From Hyphomonadaceae bacterium UKL13-1 (lineage in GTDB: Bacteria; Pseudomonadota; Alphaproteobacteria; Caulobacterales; Aquidulcibacteraceae): a stretch of 64,000 nucleotides of DNA. Positions 45,332 to 55,437 of this stretch are shown here, piece by piece. Below the pieces are notes generated by a model. It had not been told where the DNA came from. It ran no database searches and worked only from the letters and a program-made list of their open reading frames with translations. Each line of letters starts with the position of its first letter. Within the stretch, counting starts at the first letter, position 1. The position numbers and the translations under genes were made by a program. The DNA is taken from contig CP012156.1 of NCBI GenBank assembly GCA_001602435.1, positions 496,001-560,000 on the forward strand, read 5' to 3'.

Positions 45332-46177
45332 CTTATTCTGCCAAGCGTTTCCCAGCAATGCACATCGCGCCTTAGCGAGTAGTCCCTCAGGACTGCACCT
45401 CCTCAGAGGCGCTAACGTTTGACACCAACGGATCATGTGATCCGGCGTCGGGAGTCGGATGATAACTGTAGCCAACGTGATCCCAATGGTGGGTGGGAGG
45501 GTTCTTACGCCGCCTCGGTCGTTTAGCGGCAGGCAGCCCCTGCCACGGCGGCGCCCGGTGTCTTTGCCAATGGCGCGACAGCTCTAGTCATTCATACGCC
45601 TATAACACTTATTCGGAGTGATGTTCGCCTTTCCTTGGCGGCGTACCGACCATGCCAGCCCCAGACCAGTCCATCCGCAATCGGCCACTATTGCCAAAAC
45701 AAGAGCAAATTTCCCGATCAGGAAATCATCGCCGCGCTAGCCAAAAAGCCACTAAAAAATGCCCCGTTCGGGCCTCTAAACTGGCGACTTTTGACGACTT
45801 ACATCGCCTAAAAATGGACGACTTAAAGCAAGTTATAGGGGGTGTAAGATAACTTGTCTAAAATCAAATATAATCAATATGATAAACCAACCGACGACTT
45901 GGGCCCTTTTATCTTGCCCCGCAACACAAAAAACGACTTACATTCCTCTGTCGCCATTCACTCATCGCCATCCAAAAGCCCGCCTCATTTTCAAGCAAAG
46001 CCAACATGGCCGGCAAGTCAGGGGATCTCTAAACAATCGCGGTTGCCTGGCATAATCGGCTGCATCCATAACTCGGGCAGTTATTGGCTATGTAGGCTCG
46101 CGGATAGGCCATAAGCGCTTGAAGCCCCATAAATGACTCCTGAGGAGTGATTTAGCTAAAGGCTAAAGGTGAGGCTG
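45332..46177. other. Gene-poor stretch with palindrome and repeats
   Basis: About 850 bases with no gene I can support. CGGATCATGTGATCCG (45429-45444) is a palindrome with seven-base arms. The second copy of the 17-bp flank repeat is at 45671-45687. Several CGACTT words lie at 45785-45943. Short frames at 45652-45852 and 45854-46114 have no family features and unnatural composition. Confidence 0.45.
45785..45943 (+). repeat. Cluster of CGACTT direct repeats
   Basis: CGACTT occurs at 45785, 45795, 45819, 45895 and 45934, always on the plus strand; two copies extend to ACGACTTACAT. Iterated short words upstream of an excisionase-like gene may be protein-binding sites; the spacing is irregular. 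Confidence 0.4.
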
Positions 46178-46555
46178 TTAGAACGGCAAGGGCATTGAGG
46201 CGGGCGCTAATTGCCTTGGGCGGCGCAGTTTTGATTGAGGGCCTCGCGGTTTGGACAGTGACGCGGGCAGGGGGCTTGGCGCTCGATTGTCTTGTTCGGC
46301 TGCGTAGGCTGCGACGCGCGGCTCGCTTGAGGATCTGCGGGGCGCTGAAAGGTGTTCCTTGAAATAGTCGTCTAGGTGGCGTCGCCAATACATGGCCCGG
46401 TCGCCAACATGGGTGCAAAGCGGGCCGCACCCTTCATGGAATTTCCGCGCGAGTGTCTGGGCGGCCATTTCCAAGCCCAAGTCTGTCAAATAGGCTGCTG
46501 CGTCCTTACGGTTGAGCAAGCGATCCCGTTTTGTCTCGGTCTCTCCATCATCCAT
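46178..46555 (-). CDS. Excisionase/AlpA-like DNA-binding protein
   Basis: A 125-residue protein. RLLNRKDAAAYLTDLGLEMA followed by TLARKF and then a GDRAMYWRRHLDDYFKEHL wing is the pattern of helix-turn-helix proteins of the MerR/AlpA type that accompany integrative elements. The C-terminal half is Pro/Arg/Ser-rich and unstructured. It may direct excision or regulate the integrase. Assignment rests on pattern only. Confidence 0.6.
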   Translation of the reverse strand: MDDGETETKRDRLLNRKDAAAYLTDLGLEMAAQTLARKFHEGCGPLCTHVGDRAMYWRRHLDDYFKEHLSAPRRSSSEPRVAAYAAEQDNRAPSPLPASLSKPRGPQSKLRRPRQLAPASMPLPF

Positions 46556-47219
46556 GGATTCAATCCTTTTCGTCTATTTCCTTCCTTGTCAGCTGAATTC
46601 TGCTGGCGAAGGTGGTCGCTGCAGGATTTATGCCGTGAGGTTGTGAGGTAATCACCTCAAGGCTGTCGCATGACTAGCATTTCCTAGGAATTGCGCGGAA
46701 TTGAATGGAATGTGTAGGTTCGAGGTCATATTGCCATGATTACTCTGATCGAGGATGGCTCAATACTTTGGAGACATAATCGTCACTAATGTTTGTTCGA
46801 TTTTGGGACAGTCTTTTTTCGGTTTGATTGAGACAGCCCGCTGCTTTTCAGAGTGAATACGCGCCATGGGGTGGCCCATCGTTCTGCTAGTTTGTGGGTT
46901 CAAGGAATGGCGACAATTGGCCGAAAGCGGAATGGCAGGTTTGGGACTCAGGACGAAGAAAGCGGTCAGTCATCGGCCTGCAAAAGTTGCCCGATTGGTG
47001 CGAGAATTTAGCATTCTGTTTAATACTGGCAATTGTTCGTCAAGAAGGGGAAGATGCGTTACCCTGTGACAGGATGTTTATTTGCCTTTGCCTTGTGGGT
47101 CACAATTTGTAGCTGGAGGCGATCGTGCTGGGCAGCATCGCTCGGATAATCCCACATGGCAATCACAGCTACAATAATACCAGCCAACGGGACCAAGCTC
47201 ATAATGGCCGTGATGCCCG
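46556..47219. other. Intergenic stretch, no gene seen
   Basis: About 660 bases upstream of the excisionase-like gene and after the symporter gene. I see neither a coding frame with family features nor a clear RNA gene. Short open frames near 46866-47112 look spurious. Confidence 0.5.
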
Positions 47220-48443
47220 TTAATGCGGTTTCTGACTGGTCTTGGTTAGCAACGAAGCCAACGCCATCCCAAAAAAGCCGAGCAGAAGTGCATTCATGCC
47301 CAATGCGGCCTTTTGGGCAAAGGCAGCCAGCCTGAATACATTGGCTTCATGGCGCTGGCCATGCTGGGCTTCACCCCATTTGACGGTATCAGGCACAATC
47401 GACCAGAACAACACGCCAAAACTCGAAGTGCATAGCGAAATGAGCATGATAACACCCATGACGACTGGAACTTCCTGAATTGGATTGAAGTAAAAAGCGA
47501 TAAAGCCCGTGCCAGCAAGCGCTGAGCCAAGCATCCAAGGGAACCGTTTTGACGTGCGTCGCGCACGCAGCACCCAAGCTGGAACCATTAACAGCATAGT
47601 CAGGGCTGGCGTTATCAGCGCCATACCCACATCTTGTGGCGCTTCGAGGATGTATTTGAAATAATATATCAAATTCTTCGAGAACATTGCGACTGCAACA
47701 CCAACAGCAACAATCACAATGAACACTCGGATCAATGTACCATTGGTAACAGCTTGGCTAAAAAAGCTCTTTAAGTCTCCAGCGAAGGGCGCAATGACGT
47801 CAGACGCACCTTCTGTTTCAGGTGGTTCTCGGGTGACAGCAACGACATAGGCAAAGATTAAAATAGCAAGCACCGCTGCGGCTAGTGCGGCTAACAAATA
47901 GCCCGTTCCTTCAGCCGCAGGCCCTGCGCGCGACACCATGATTGGCGTCACCAAAGCGACGCTCAATCCGCCCATTGCCGCACGCATCATTCTGAATCCA
48001 GCCAAAGTTTCGCGTTCATTCGCATCTGAGGTCAAACGGGCCTGCAAAGACGAAAACGGAATGCCCGCAATGGTATAAAACGTCCTCAACAGGCAATGCG
48101 TGAAGGCGACCCAAGCCACCAGTGCCATGCCTTCAAAACCCGGATTCCAAAAGGCAAGTACATAGCTTGCAGCAAGTGGGACCGCACCAAAGCCAATCCA
48201 AGGTCGATATCGGCCCCAGCGGGTTCTAGTGCGGTCTATAATCATACCCATTACGGGATCAGTCACCGCGTCCCAAAACAATGCCAAGGCATTGATCGAC
48301 CCAGCTATAATCGGACTAAGCCCGAAAACGTCTGTATAGACGTACATCAAGAAAAGGCTGGTGCCGGTCCAAACCAAATTGAATCCGAAATCTCCCAACC
48401 CAAAGGCGAGTTTGGCTGGCAAGGGAAGCTTTGTGTGGGACAT
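47220..48443 (-). CDS. GPH-family sugar:cation symporter (MFS)
   Basis: About 407 residues with twelve membrane segments. The N-terminal LAFGLGDFGFNLVWTGTSLF and the first cytoplasmic loop DAVTDPVMGMIIDRTRTRWG with RYRPWIGFG are signatures of the GPH group (MelB, XynT, UidB). These carry oligosaccharides or glucuronides with Na+ or H+. Start ATG 48443 is one base after the sulfatase stop; an earlier start would overlap that gene. It fits the glucuronidase and receptor nearby. Confidence 0.9.
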   Translation of the reverse strand: MSHTKLPLPAKLAFGLGDFGFNLVWTGTSLFLMYVYTDVFGLSPIIAGSINALALFWDAVTDPVMGMIIDRTRTRWGRYRPWIGFGAVPLAASYVLAFWNPGFEGMALVAWVAFTHCLLRTFYTIAGIPFSSLQARLTSDANERETLAGFRMMRAAMGGLSVALVTPIMVSRAGPAAEGTGYLLAALAAAVLAILIFAYVVAVTREPPETEGASDVIAPFAGDLKSFFSQAVTNGTLIRVFIVIVAVGVAVAMFSKNLIYYFKYILEAPQDVGMALITPALTMLLMVPAWVLRARRTSKRFPWMLGSALAGTGFIAFYFNPIQEVPVVMGVIMLISLCTSSFGVLFWSIVPDTVKWGEAQHGQRHEANVFRLAAFAQKAALGMNALLLGFFGMALASLLTKTSQKPH

Positions 48444-48444
48444 G

Positions 48445-49923
48445 CTATCGGCTTCCGCGCGGAGCTTGGGGTTGCACAATAGGAGGCTGACTACCAAGCT
48501 GGGGGTATGATTGTTTTGTTAGGCCTGGTCGTTCACCCGCTGGCAATTGGATTGGAGCACCGACTGCGGGCAACGATCGTTGCTGGCTCAAGCCCGAAAA
48601 TTCGCTGCGTGCTGAAATCAACATGCCTTCGAGTCGGGCGACAATATCAGGGAAAAGGTGCCAGACACTGGTGGTTTCGGAACGGTCGGTGCGCATGTTA
48701 AACAACAACCAATATCCCAAAGCATCAAATGGCACATCAAATTGCTGGTAAAAACCTCGCACGACCAACCGCCAGTCGGACGTTCGAACGGCTGCAATCT
48801 CGCTATTAGAGAAGAATAACAAACGCTCATGTGGCGTTTTAGTCGTGCTGCTGGTCAAGATTGGCATGATATCTTTGCCGTTAATCACCCGGTCGCTGGG
48901 CAAGGTGGCACCAGCGTTCCGCGCCAGTGTGGGCAGCACGTCAATGTTCATAGACATTTCGTCGCTCACCAATCCTCTTGGAATTTGTCCGGGCCAGCGG
49001 GCCAAAAACGGAACGCCAAACGCGCCCTCATTGGTCGACCCTTTGCGGTCGCGCAAAGCACCACTAGACCCTTCAAACCAGGGACCATTGTCGCTGGTGA
49101 AGATAACAATGGTCTCCCGCTCCCTGCCGGCGCGTCGGATTGCAGCGAAGATCTCGCCCATTGTCCAATCCATTTCCTAGACAAAATCACCGTAAAGGCC
49201 TGCTTTACTGCGCCCTGCAAACTTTGATCCTGGCTGCAACGGCACATGGGGCGCGACATGGGAGATGTAGAGGAAGAATGGTTGCTGAGATGGTGCACTT
49301 ATTACCGCACGCGCTTCTTCGACCAATCTATCGGCAAAGGCCTCCTGAACGAGCGGTTCTTCGAGAATTTCCATGCCGCGATAGAGAGGCAGCGGGTTCA
49401 TGTCATTAGACCAGGGCACACCCCAAAACGTATCAAACCCATGCGATGTCGGCCAGAAATTGGCGCGTGATCCATGGTGCCACTTACCCAGCATAGCGGT
49501 GCGATACCCTTGCCCCTTAAGAAGTTCAGGCACAGTTATTTCGCTTTCTGGCAAACCATAAGTCGAGTGAACTTGGAGCACCCCCACGGCAAGTCCGCTG
49601 CGGGCAGGATATCGCCCAGTTAACATGCCCGCTCTGGATGGTGTGCAAACGTTGGCGCTCGAAAAGAAACTGGTAAGTCGAGCTCCATCGCGCGCCATTC
49701 GATCCAAATGTGGCGTGCGGATCTGACGGGCGCCAAAGCTGCCAAGGTCGCCAAAGCCTAAATCATCCGCGAGCACGACAATGATGTTGGGTCGCGGGAC
49801 AGTTTTTGTGGAGGGCGCAAGTACCGACTGCTTAGCATGAGCAGGTTACATCATTCCAGCAATAGCCACCAAAACAACTATTGCTGCTTGGGCGGTAACA
49901 CGCCCTAAGGGTGACGCGGCCAC
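48445..49923 (-). pseudogene. Sulfatase with two in-frame stop codons
   Basis: One continuous frame encodes a secreted type I sulfatase broken only by stops. The signal region IVVLVAIAGMM is followed by TAA (49848-49846), then PAHAKQ. NIIVVLADDLGFGDLG and the formylglycine motif CTPSRAGMLTGRY follow. After LYGDFV comes TAG (49179-49177), then EMDWTMGEIFAAIRR and the C-terminal half with TSDNGPW. Related proteins keep a sense codon at both places. The upstream limit is a guess (GTG 49923). It was probably co-transcribed with the symporter. Confidence 0.8.
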
Positions 49924-50061
49924 AATGCCCGCATGGCATTGAAATCGGCGACCTTGACTGCATTTTGCCCCTCCTGCCAATGGCTGGTGTTTTTCGCCGC
50001 TTACAGGCACTTGACCCCAAATTCGAAAGACAGTCAAGATAGACGGTAGGAGAGGATTCTA

Positions 50062-50763
50062 ATGTCCGAGCCAGCCAGCTCTATTATAGCCAAACCGCGT
50101 CTGCCCGGCGACAAGCCAGCGTCAAAAGTCGCTCCTGCGCGCCTTCGCCAGCCTGAGCTAACTCGTGAGAGGATCGTTGAGGCAGCGATAGATAGCCTGC
50201 ATCGTTTTGGTTACTCGGTGACCACGACCATTCTGGTGGCGCAAAACGCGCAGGTGTCCCGTGGTGCTATGCTTCACCACTTTCCGACTAAGGCCTTGTT
50301 GATGGCAGAAGTGGCGCGGCTCACGTATGAGCGAGACGCCGCTTTCTATCAGCGTTCGGTGGCGCACGCGGTAACGGATGAGCAAAGGCATGATTTGATT
50401 GTGGATGCAGCTTGGCTCCGGTTCAAATCACCAGATGGCATTGCTCAGGTTGAGATTTGGCAAGCTTCCCGATCAGATCCAGAACTGGCTGCCATTGTGA
50501 TGCCCGTCCATGATGAGGTGACAGCCCGATCACAAGAAGCGATGCACAGCCTATTGAAAGCCGCAGCTCCTGTTAGCAGGGCTCAATCCCGGTCGTTTTT
50601 GCTGTTCACGGTTGCTGCATTGCGCGGTTTGGCGATGGAGTTGGCGCTAGGGACAGCTGAGGCCGATCTTCTGCCAGGTATATACAGGATTAAACGGGCC
50701 TTGCGCGATGTCGTAGAAGAGGCGCGCGCCGCAACAGCCAACGCAAATTACAATCAGGATTGA
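50062..50763 (+). CDS. TetR-family regulator of the glucuronide-type cluster
   Basis: A 233-residue regulator. The helix-turn-helix reads TTILVAQNAQVSRGAMLHHF, preceded by ERIVEAAIDSLHRFGYS. The C-terminal ligand domain includes RSFLLFTVAALRGLAMELAL. It lies between the divergent sulfatase-symporter pair and the receptor-glucuronidase pair and may control both. Confidence 0.9.
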   Translation: MSEPASSIIAKPRLPGDKPASKVAPARLRQPELTRERIVEAAIDSLHRFGYSVTTTILVAQNAQVSRGAMLHHFPTKALLMAEVARLTYERDAAFYQRSVAHAVTDEQRHDLIVDAAWLRFKSPDGIAQVEIWQASRSDPELAAIVMPVHDEVTARSQEAMHSLLKAAAPVSRAQSRSFLLFTVAALRGLAMELALGTAEADLLPGIYRIKRALRDVVEEARAATANANYNQD

Positions 50764-50857
50764 CTGTAGTAGTTTTCGTGATAAGCACAAGGTGACTAAA
50801 ATGGCTGTGCCCTAAGGGCGGCTAGTTGCACAAAAAGCGACGCTGGAGGAAACCAAT

Positions 50858-53185
50858 TTGAATAGCCAAATAATAGCCCGAACCATTCTTGCGGCTTGCG
50901 CAGCAGGCGTTGCAACCAGCGCCCATGCTCAAGCACCGGGGGCTCAGCAACAAAGCGCGACGGCCCCTGCGGCAAGTGCTGAAACTGTCGAGGTGATTGT
51001 CGTCACGGCCCAACGCCGTTCGGAGCGCCTGCAAGATGTGCCTTTGGCTGTCAGTGCTGTGGCCGGGGCTACGTTGCGCGACGCTGGAGTCACCAGCGCC
51101 ACCGACTTGAGGTTCGTAGCACCCAGCGTCAACTATGGACCGTCAGCAAACTCGCGCGGGGAAGGCATTACGATTCGCGGGGTCGGCACCCAAATATTCG
51201 GCGATGGCGTCGAACAATCGGTTGGCGTGGTGGTTGATGGAATCACCATGGGCCGCAATGGTATGGGAATTTCCGATCTGGTAGATGTAGAGCGGATTGA
51301 GGTCTTGCGTGGACCTCAAGGGATGCTTTTTGGCAAGAATGCGTCGGCTGGTCTGATTAATGTCGTAACCAATGCGCCACGACTTGGCGAAACCTCGTTG
51401 GCACTGCGGACATCCGCCGCGACTTTGAACGAAGTCAATCTTGCGGCCACTGCAAACCTTGCATTTGGCGACGACGCTGCCTTGCGCGTCACTTGGCAGG
51501 ATCGCTCACGCGATGGGTTTGTCAACAACATCAGACGCAATGAGAAACTAAATGGGCTTGAAAACTCTGCGATAAGGGCCCGGTTTCTAGCCAATGTCGC
51601 ACCAAACGCCCAAATACAAATATTTGGCGACTATTTGAACTCCAACGCAACCTGCTGTGCATGGACCGCGCGCAGCGCGCCATCCGGAACGACCTTTGCG
51701 GCCCTCAATAGCGCATCAGGAATCGTGCCTTCGGCAACCAATCTCCAAAATGCTGCAGGTGCTGCATTCTTCCAGAATATGGATACGTGGGGCGGCGCAA
51801 TTCAAGCTGACATCGGCCTTGGCTGGGCCGAACTTACCGCCATTGCAGGCTATCGCAATTGGTTTGCCATCGACAATAATGATCCAGATATCTTGCCCCT
51901 CAATGTGCTTGATCGGAATGAGGGCGATTCCCAAGTTGATCAGACGAGCTATGAAATTCGCTTGGCTTCGCCAGAGGGGCAGAAACTTGAATGGACAACT
52001 GGGCTCTTCATTTTGGAAATGACCAACACTGGTGGGAACTTGCAAGCGGGTACTTTGGGGCTGGCGTTGCCACCTGGTGCCACACTCGGGGCTAGCCGTC
52101 GCTCGACGACGGTCAACGAAAGCCAAGCAGTTTTCGGCCAATTGGCCTATCGCCTATTTGATCGGCTGAAGCTCAGCGCAGGTGCCCGCTTTACTCAAGA
52201 TACCTTGTCAGTGGATTGGAGCCAGGCTCAGGCCATCAATACAACAGGCAGCATCCCTGGACGTTTCTATGGCGTGGCATCTGCAAGCCGCGATACTGAT
52301 AACACCTCGTGGCGCCTGACGGCTCAATATGATTTCGCGCCCGACATAATGGCCTATGTCGGCCTGTCCCGGGGCTATAAAGGGCCGGCCTATGATCAGG
52401 GTCTTGTCAATAGTACGGTTGTGTTCACCAATCCAGAAATCCCGACTTCTTATGAGGCGGGTTTGCGTACGACCCTGTTTGATCGCAAACTTGTGTTCAA
52501 CGCAGCCTTGTTCCAAACGACATTTGAGAATTTTCAAGCGCAGGTGTTCGATCAAAACGTGTTTCCTTCGCGTTTCACCGTCGCCAATGCAGGAGAATTG
52601 GAAACCAGCGGGATTGAACTTGAGTTTCGCGCCCGTCCGATCAACGGACTGACATTGTCTGGCAACTTAGCTCTAACAGACGCAACCTACACCGACTTCA
52701 AGAACGTTGCGTGTTACGCGGGGCAAGTCCAATTGCCATTTGGTACACCTCGGACATCACCGCGTGACTGCATTCGGATTATTTCTGCTACCGGCCCATT
52801 TGTCACTGAAGCCACCGGCAATCCTCTAGTCAACGCACCAAAGACCGCTGGTAGTTTCACGGCAGCTTATGAGCGTCCTTTTGACTCATTCACAGTAGTT
52901 GCACAAGCAAACTACGTTTATCGCGGAGAGGCTTCCTTCTCAGCGGCCGGCGACCCCTTGCTACGTCAAGACGGCTATGGGCTAGTGGGTGCCCGGCTTG
53001 CGGTGCGCGGTCCAGATGATCGTTGGACATTGGCAATCTTTGGCCGCAATCTTGCAGACGAGAACTTCGTAAACAACATCATCAGCCAGCCTGTATTAGG
53101 TGCCGCAGGGGTGAGTTCGCAATTCCCCAGCGCCGATGCAAGACGCACGATCGGGGTTTCGTTCGACATCAAGTTTGGGGGCTAA
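50858..53185 (+). CDS. TonB-dependent receptor
   Basis: A 775-residue outer-membrane receptor with signal peptide (ILAACAAGVATSAHAQ), a TonB-box-like EVIVVTAQRR, a plug with RLQDVPLAVSAVAG and VERIEVLRGPQGMLFGKNAS, and a barrel ending IGVSFDIKF. Start is TTG 50858 behind TGGAGGA. It is followed one base later by the GH2 gene, suggesting uptake of that enzyme's substrate. Confidence 0.93.
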   Translation: MNSQIIARTILAACAAGVATSAHAQAPGAQQQSATAPAASAETVEVIVVTAQRRSERLQDVPLAVSAVAGATLRDAGVTSATDLRFVAPSVNYGPSANSRGEGITIRGVGTQIFGDGVEQSVGVVVDGITMGRNGMGISDLVDVERIEVLRGPQGMLFGKNASAGLINVVTNAPRLGETSLALRTSAATLNEVNLAATANLAFGDDAALRVTWQDRSRDGFVNNIRRNEKLNGLENSAIRARFLANVAPNAQIQIFGDYLNSNATCCAWTARSAPSGTTFAALNSASGIVPSATNLQNAAGAAFFQNMDTWGGAIQADIGLGWAELTAIAGYRNWFAIDNNDPDILPLNVLDRNEGDSQVDQTSYEIRLASPEGQKLEWTTGLFILEMTNTGGNLQAGTLGLALPPGATLGASRRSTTVNESQAVFGQLAYRLFDRLKLSAGARFTQDTLSVDWSQAQAINTTGSIPGRFYGVASASRDTDNTSWRLTAQYDFAPDIMAYVGLSRGYKGPAYDQGLVNSTVVFTNPEIPTSYEAGLRTTLFDRKLVFNAALFQTTFENFQAQVFDQNVFPSRFTVANAGELETSGIELEFRARPINGLTLSGNLALTDATYTDFKNVACYAGQVQLPFGTPRTSPRDCIRIISATGPFVTEATGNPLVNAPKTAGSFTAAYERPFDSFTVVAQANYVYRGEASFSAAGDPLLRQDGYGLVGARLAVRGPDDRWTLAIFGRNLADENFVNNIISQPVLGAAGVSSQFPSADARRTIGVSFDIKFGG

Positions 53186-53186
53186 C

Positions 53187-55250
53187 ATGGCCACCAACCG
53201 ACGCCAGTTGCTGGCAGGCGCCGCAATTGGCGTGGCGTCCAGTCTGCTTGGAGCCCCTGCAAGGGCTCAAGTAGTTCGGGTATTTCCACCCTTAGCGCCA
53301 GCCTTGCAAAATGCAGGAGGGCGACAAAGTCGACTGCTGAATGGGGCTTGGGAAGTCATTGTCGATCCGATGAAAGTGGGCGCGATCAGTCCGTTTGAAG
53401 GCTTTCCTCCGGTTGCATTTGAAAATGCCACGCCTTGGCGTGATGATCTGGTACTGCAAGAATGGGCCTTTGATCCAGGTGTTACATTAAGGGTGCCAGG
53501 TGACTGGAACACGCAATCAGAGCGATTGTTCTTCTATGAGGGTGATGTGTGGTATGCGCACAAACTCACGTTGGCGCCTGTCGTGGAAAAACGCCAATTG
53601 CTGGTTTTTGAGGCTGTGGCCAATCTGGCAGAAATCTGGGTCAATGGCCTGCCAGCGGGGCGTCACGAGGGTGGCTTCACCCCATTTACGCTGGATGTAA
53701 CCACACTGGTCAAGGCAGGCGACAATGTTATCACGGTGCGGGTCAATAATGAGCTGACACCCCAAACCGTACCGACAAGGTTTACTGATTGGCATAATTA
53801 TGGCGGCATTACCCGCGCAGTCCGCTTAATCGAGGTACCCCAAATCCATATTCGCAGCTGGTGTGTAAGGTTGACCAATTTGGTGCGACGCGACGTCCAG
53901 ATCGATGTTGTTTTGGCAGGTGGCGGCGCAGGCATTGGCGTCCGTGTGACGTTGGGCAAGAGCGACCAGACCGTTAGCGGCCAGACAGATCAAACAGGTA
54001 CCGCCCGTCTGACGCTGCGAACCCGTCTTGGTCTGTGGTCCCCTGATAGTCCTGAACTTCATGAGATTGTGATTGAAGCAGGCGATGACACAGTGAGAGA
54101 TCGGATCGGGTTGCGAACCATTGAAGTGTCGGGTGCCCAAGTCCTGCTCAATGGAAAGCCCATTTTCCTTAAAGGCATTTCTGCCCATGAAGAGAGCCTG
54201 GCCCGTGGGGGTCGCTCATTCGGTTTTGATGATGCCCGTCAAACACTGGCGCTTGTGAAAGCGCTCAATGGCAATTTTATCCGTCTGGCGCACTATCCTC
54301 ATGACGAGGCGACAACGCGTCTAGCTGACGAGATGGGCATCTTAGTGTGGGCTGAATTACCGGTTTATTGGGGCATTGCTTGGGAAAACCCCGGCACGTT
54401 ACACTCGGCGAAAGCTCAGGCTAGGGAAATGGTAGAGCGAGACAGGAACCGGGCCAGTGTTGTACTTTGGTCAATTGCCAATGAGACCCCCAAAACCCCT
54501 GCGCGATTAGCATTTCTCGCAGAGCTGGCACAAACAATTCGCTCGCTTGATAACACGCGCCCCCTTACCGCCGCCTTGTTTGGTGATCCACGCGGATTTG
54601 TCGGGCGATTAGCACGGGTGGTAGCAGCGCGACGCCTTCAAGAAAGCGATGCATCCCAATCAGAAAAGGCACAATTGTCCCGATTTCTCGCCCGCGTCCT
54701 TAACAAGCCAGAACTGATCAACGATCCTGCCGTGATCAGCCAACAGGCATCGATGCCGCTAGAAATTGTTGTCGATGATCCGCTAGGCGACGTGATTGAT
54801 GTCATTGGATTTAATCAATATCTGGGTTGGTATTATGAAGCCCCAGTTGCGCGGGCACTTGGTATTGATGAAGCTGTGGTTAGACGGCTTAGTCTTGACT
54901 TGCTACCGGCAATTACAATTCGCGCAAAACTTGCAAAACCCGTAATGATCTCAGAATTTGGAGCAGACGCGAAGTCAGGCGTACGCGGACCGAAGACACA
55001 AGTATTTTCAGAGGATTTTCAAGCCGAATATTATCGCCGCCAACTCACAATGATCGGCAAAATCCCCAATCTAGTAGGTGTTTCACCGTGGGTATTGAAA
55101 GACTTCCGTGCACCCCGCCGCTCCTTGCCGCGCTTGCAGGAATTTTGGAACCGCAAAGGGTTGGTTGACGAAACGGGACGACGCAAACTTGCGTTTGAAG
55201 TGCTCGCGACTGCCTATAGCCCAGATGATCCTTATAGCCTTGCGACTTAA
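53187..55250 (+). CDS. GH2 beta-glucuronidase-like glycosidase (exported)
   Basis: About 687 residues. An N-terminal twin-arginine signal (TNRRQLLAGAAIGVASSLLG) precedes the sugar-binding, Ig-like and TIM-barrel domains of GH2. The acid/base Glu is in SIANETPK and the nucleophile Glu in MISEFGAD. The C-terminal WNRKG matches the N-x-K glucuronate-binding motif of beta-glucuronidases. It is one base after the receptor gene. Beta-galactosidase or other GH2 activity is less likely. Confidence 0.86.
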   Translation: MATNRRQLLAGAAIGVASSLLGAPARAQVVRVFPPLAPALQNAGGRQSRLLNGAWEVIVDPMKVGAISPFEGFPPVAFENATPWRDDLVLQEWAFDPGVTLRVPGDWNTQSERLFFYEGDVWYAHKLTLAPVVEKRQLLVFEAVANLAEIWVNGLPAGRHEGGFTPFTLDVTTLVKAGDNVITVRVNNELTPQTVPTRFTDWHNYGGITRAVRLIEVPQIHIRSWCVRLTNLVRRDVQIDVVLAGGGAGIGVRVTLGKSDQTVSGQTDQTGTARLTLRTRLGLWSPDSPELHEIVIEAGDDTVRDRIGLRTIEVSGAQVLLNGKPIFLKGISAHEESLARGGRSFGFDDARQTLALVKALNGNFIRLAHYPHDEATTRLADEMGILVWAELPVYWGIAWENPGTLHSAKAQAREMVERDRNRASVVLWSIANETPKTPARLAFLAELAQTIRSLDNTRPLTAALFGDPRGFVGRLARVVAARRLQESDASQSEKAQLSRFLARVLNKPELINDPAVISQQASMPLEIVVDDPLGDVIDVIGFNQYLGWYYEAPVARALGIDEAVVRRLSLDLLPAITIRAKLAKPVMISEFGADAKSGVRGPKTQVFSEDFQAEYYRRQLTMIGKIPNLVGVSPWVLKDFRAPRRSLPRLQEFWNRKGLVDETGRRKLAFEVLATAYSPDDPYSLAT

Positions 55251-55437
55251 CCTAACAAATAAGTCGATGTGGTGTTGAATTTTGGAACCAGACCTTATGC
55301 CTGAAATAAATACCGTAAAGGCCCGTGCGCTTGCGCTGTTATCTAAGATGACACTGACCCAGCCCCTCAAAATCCAGCCACAAGTTTGGAGGATATTCGA
55401 CCGTATTGGAGTGCAACTATTCCGCCATCTCATAAAT

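Noticed and set aside
45530..45590. tRNA-like segment (GTCGTTTAGCGG with a GGCAGG/CCTGCC stem)
   Set aside because: No T-arm (TTCGA) and no matching acceptor stem could be found.
46866..47112. Short plus-strand frames after the excisionase-like gene
   Set aside because: No ribosome site of note, overlapping frames of similar length and no family pattern.
48445..49923. Stop-codon recoding or a non-standard code for the island
   Set aside because: Both TAA and TAG occur as normal gene ends throughout the window, and no selenocysteine- or pyrrolysine-type context is seen; pseudogene decay is simpler.
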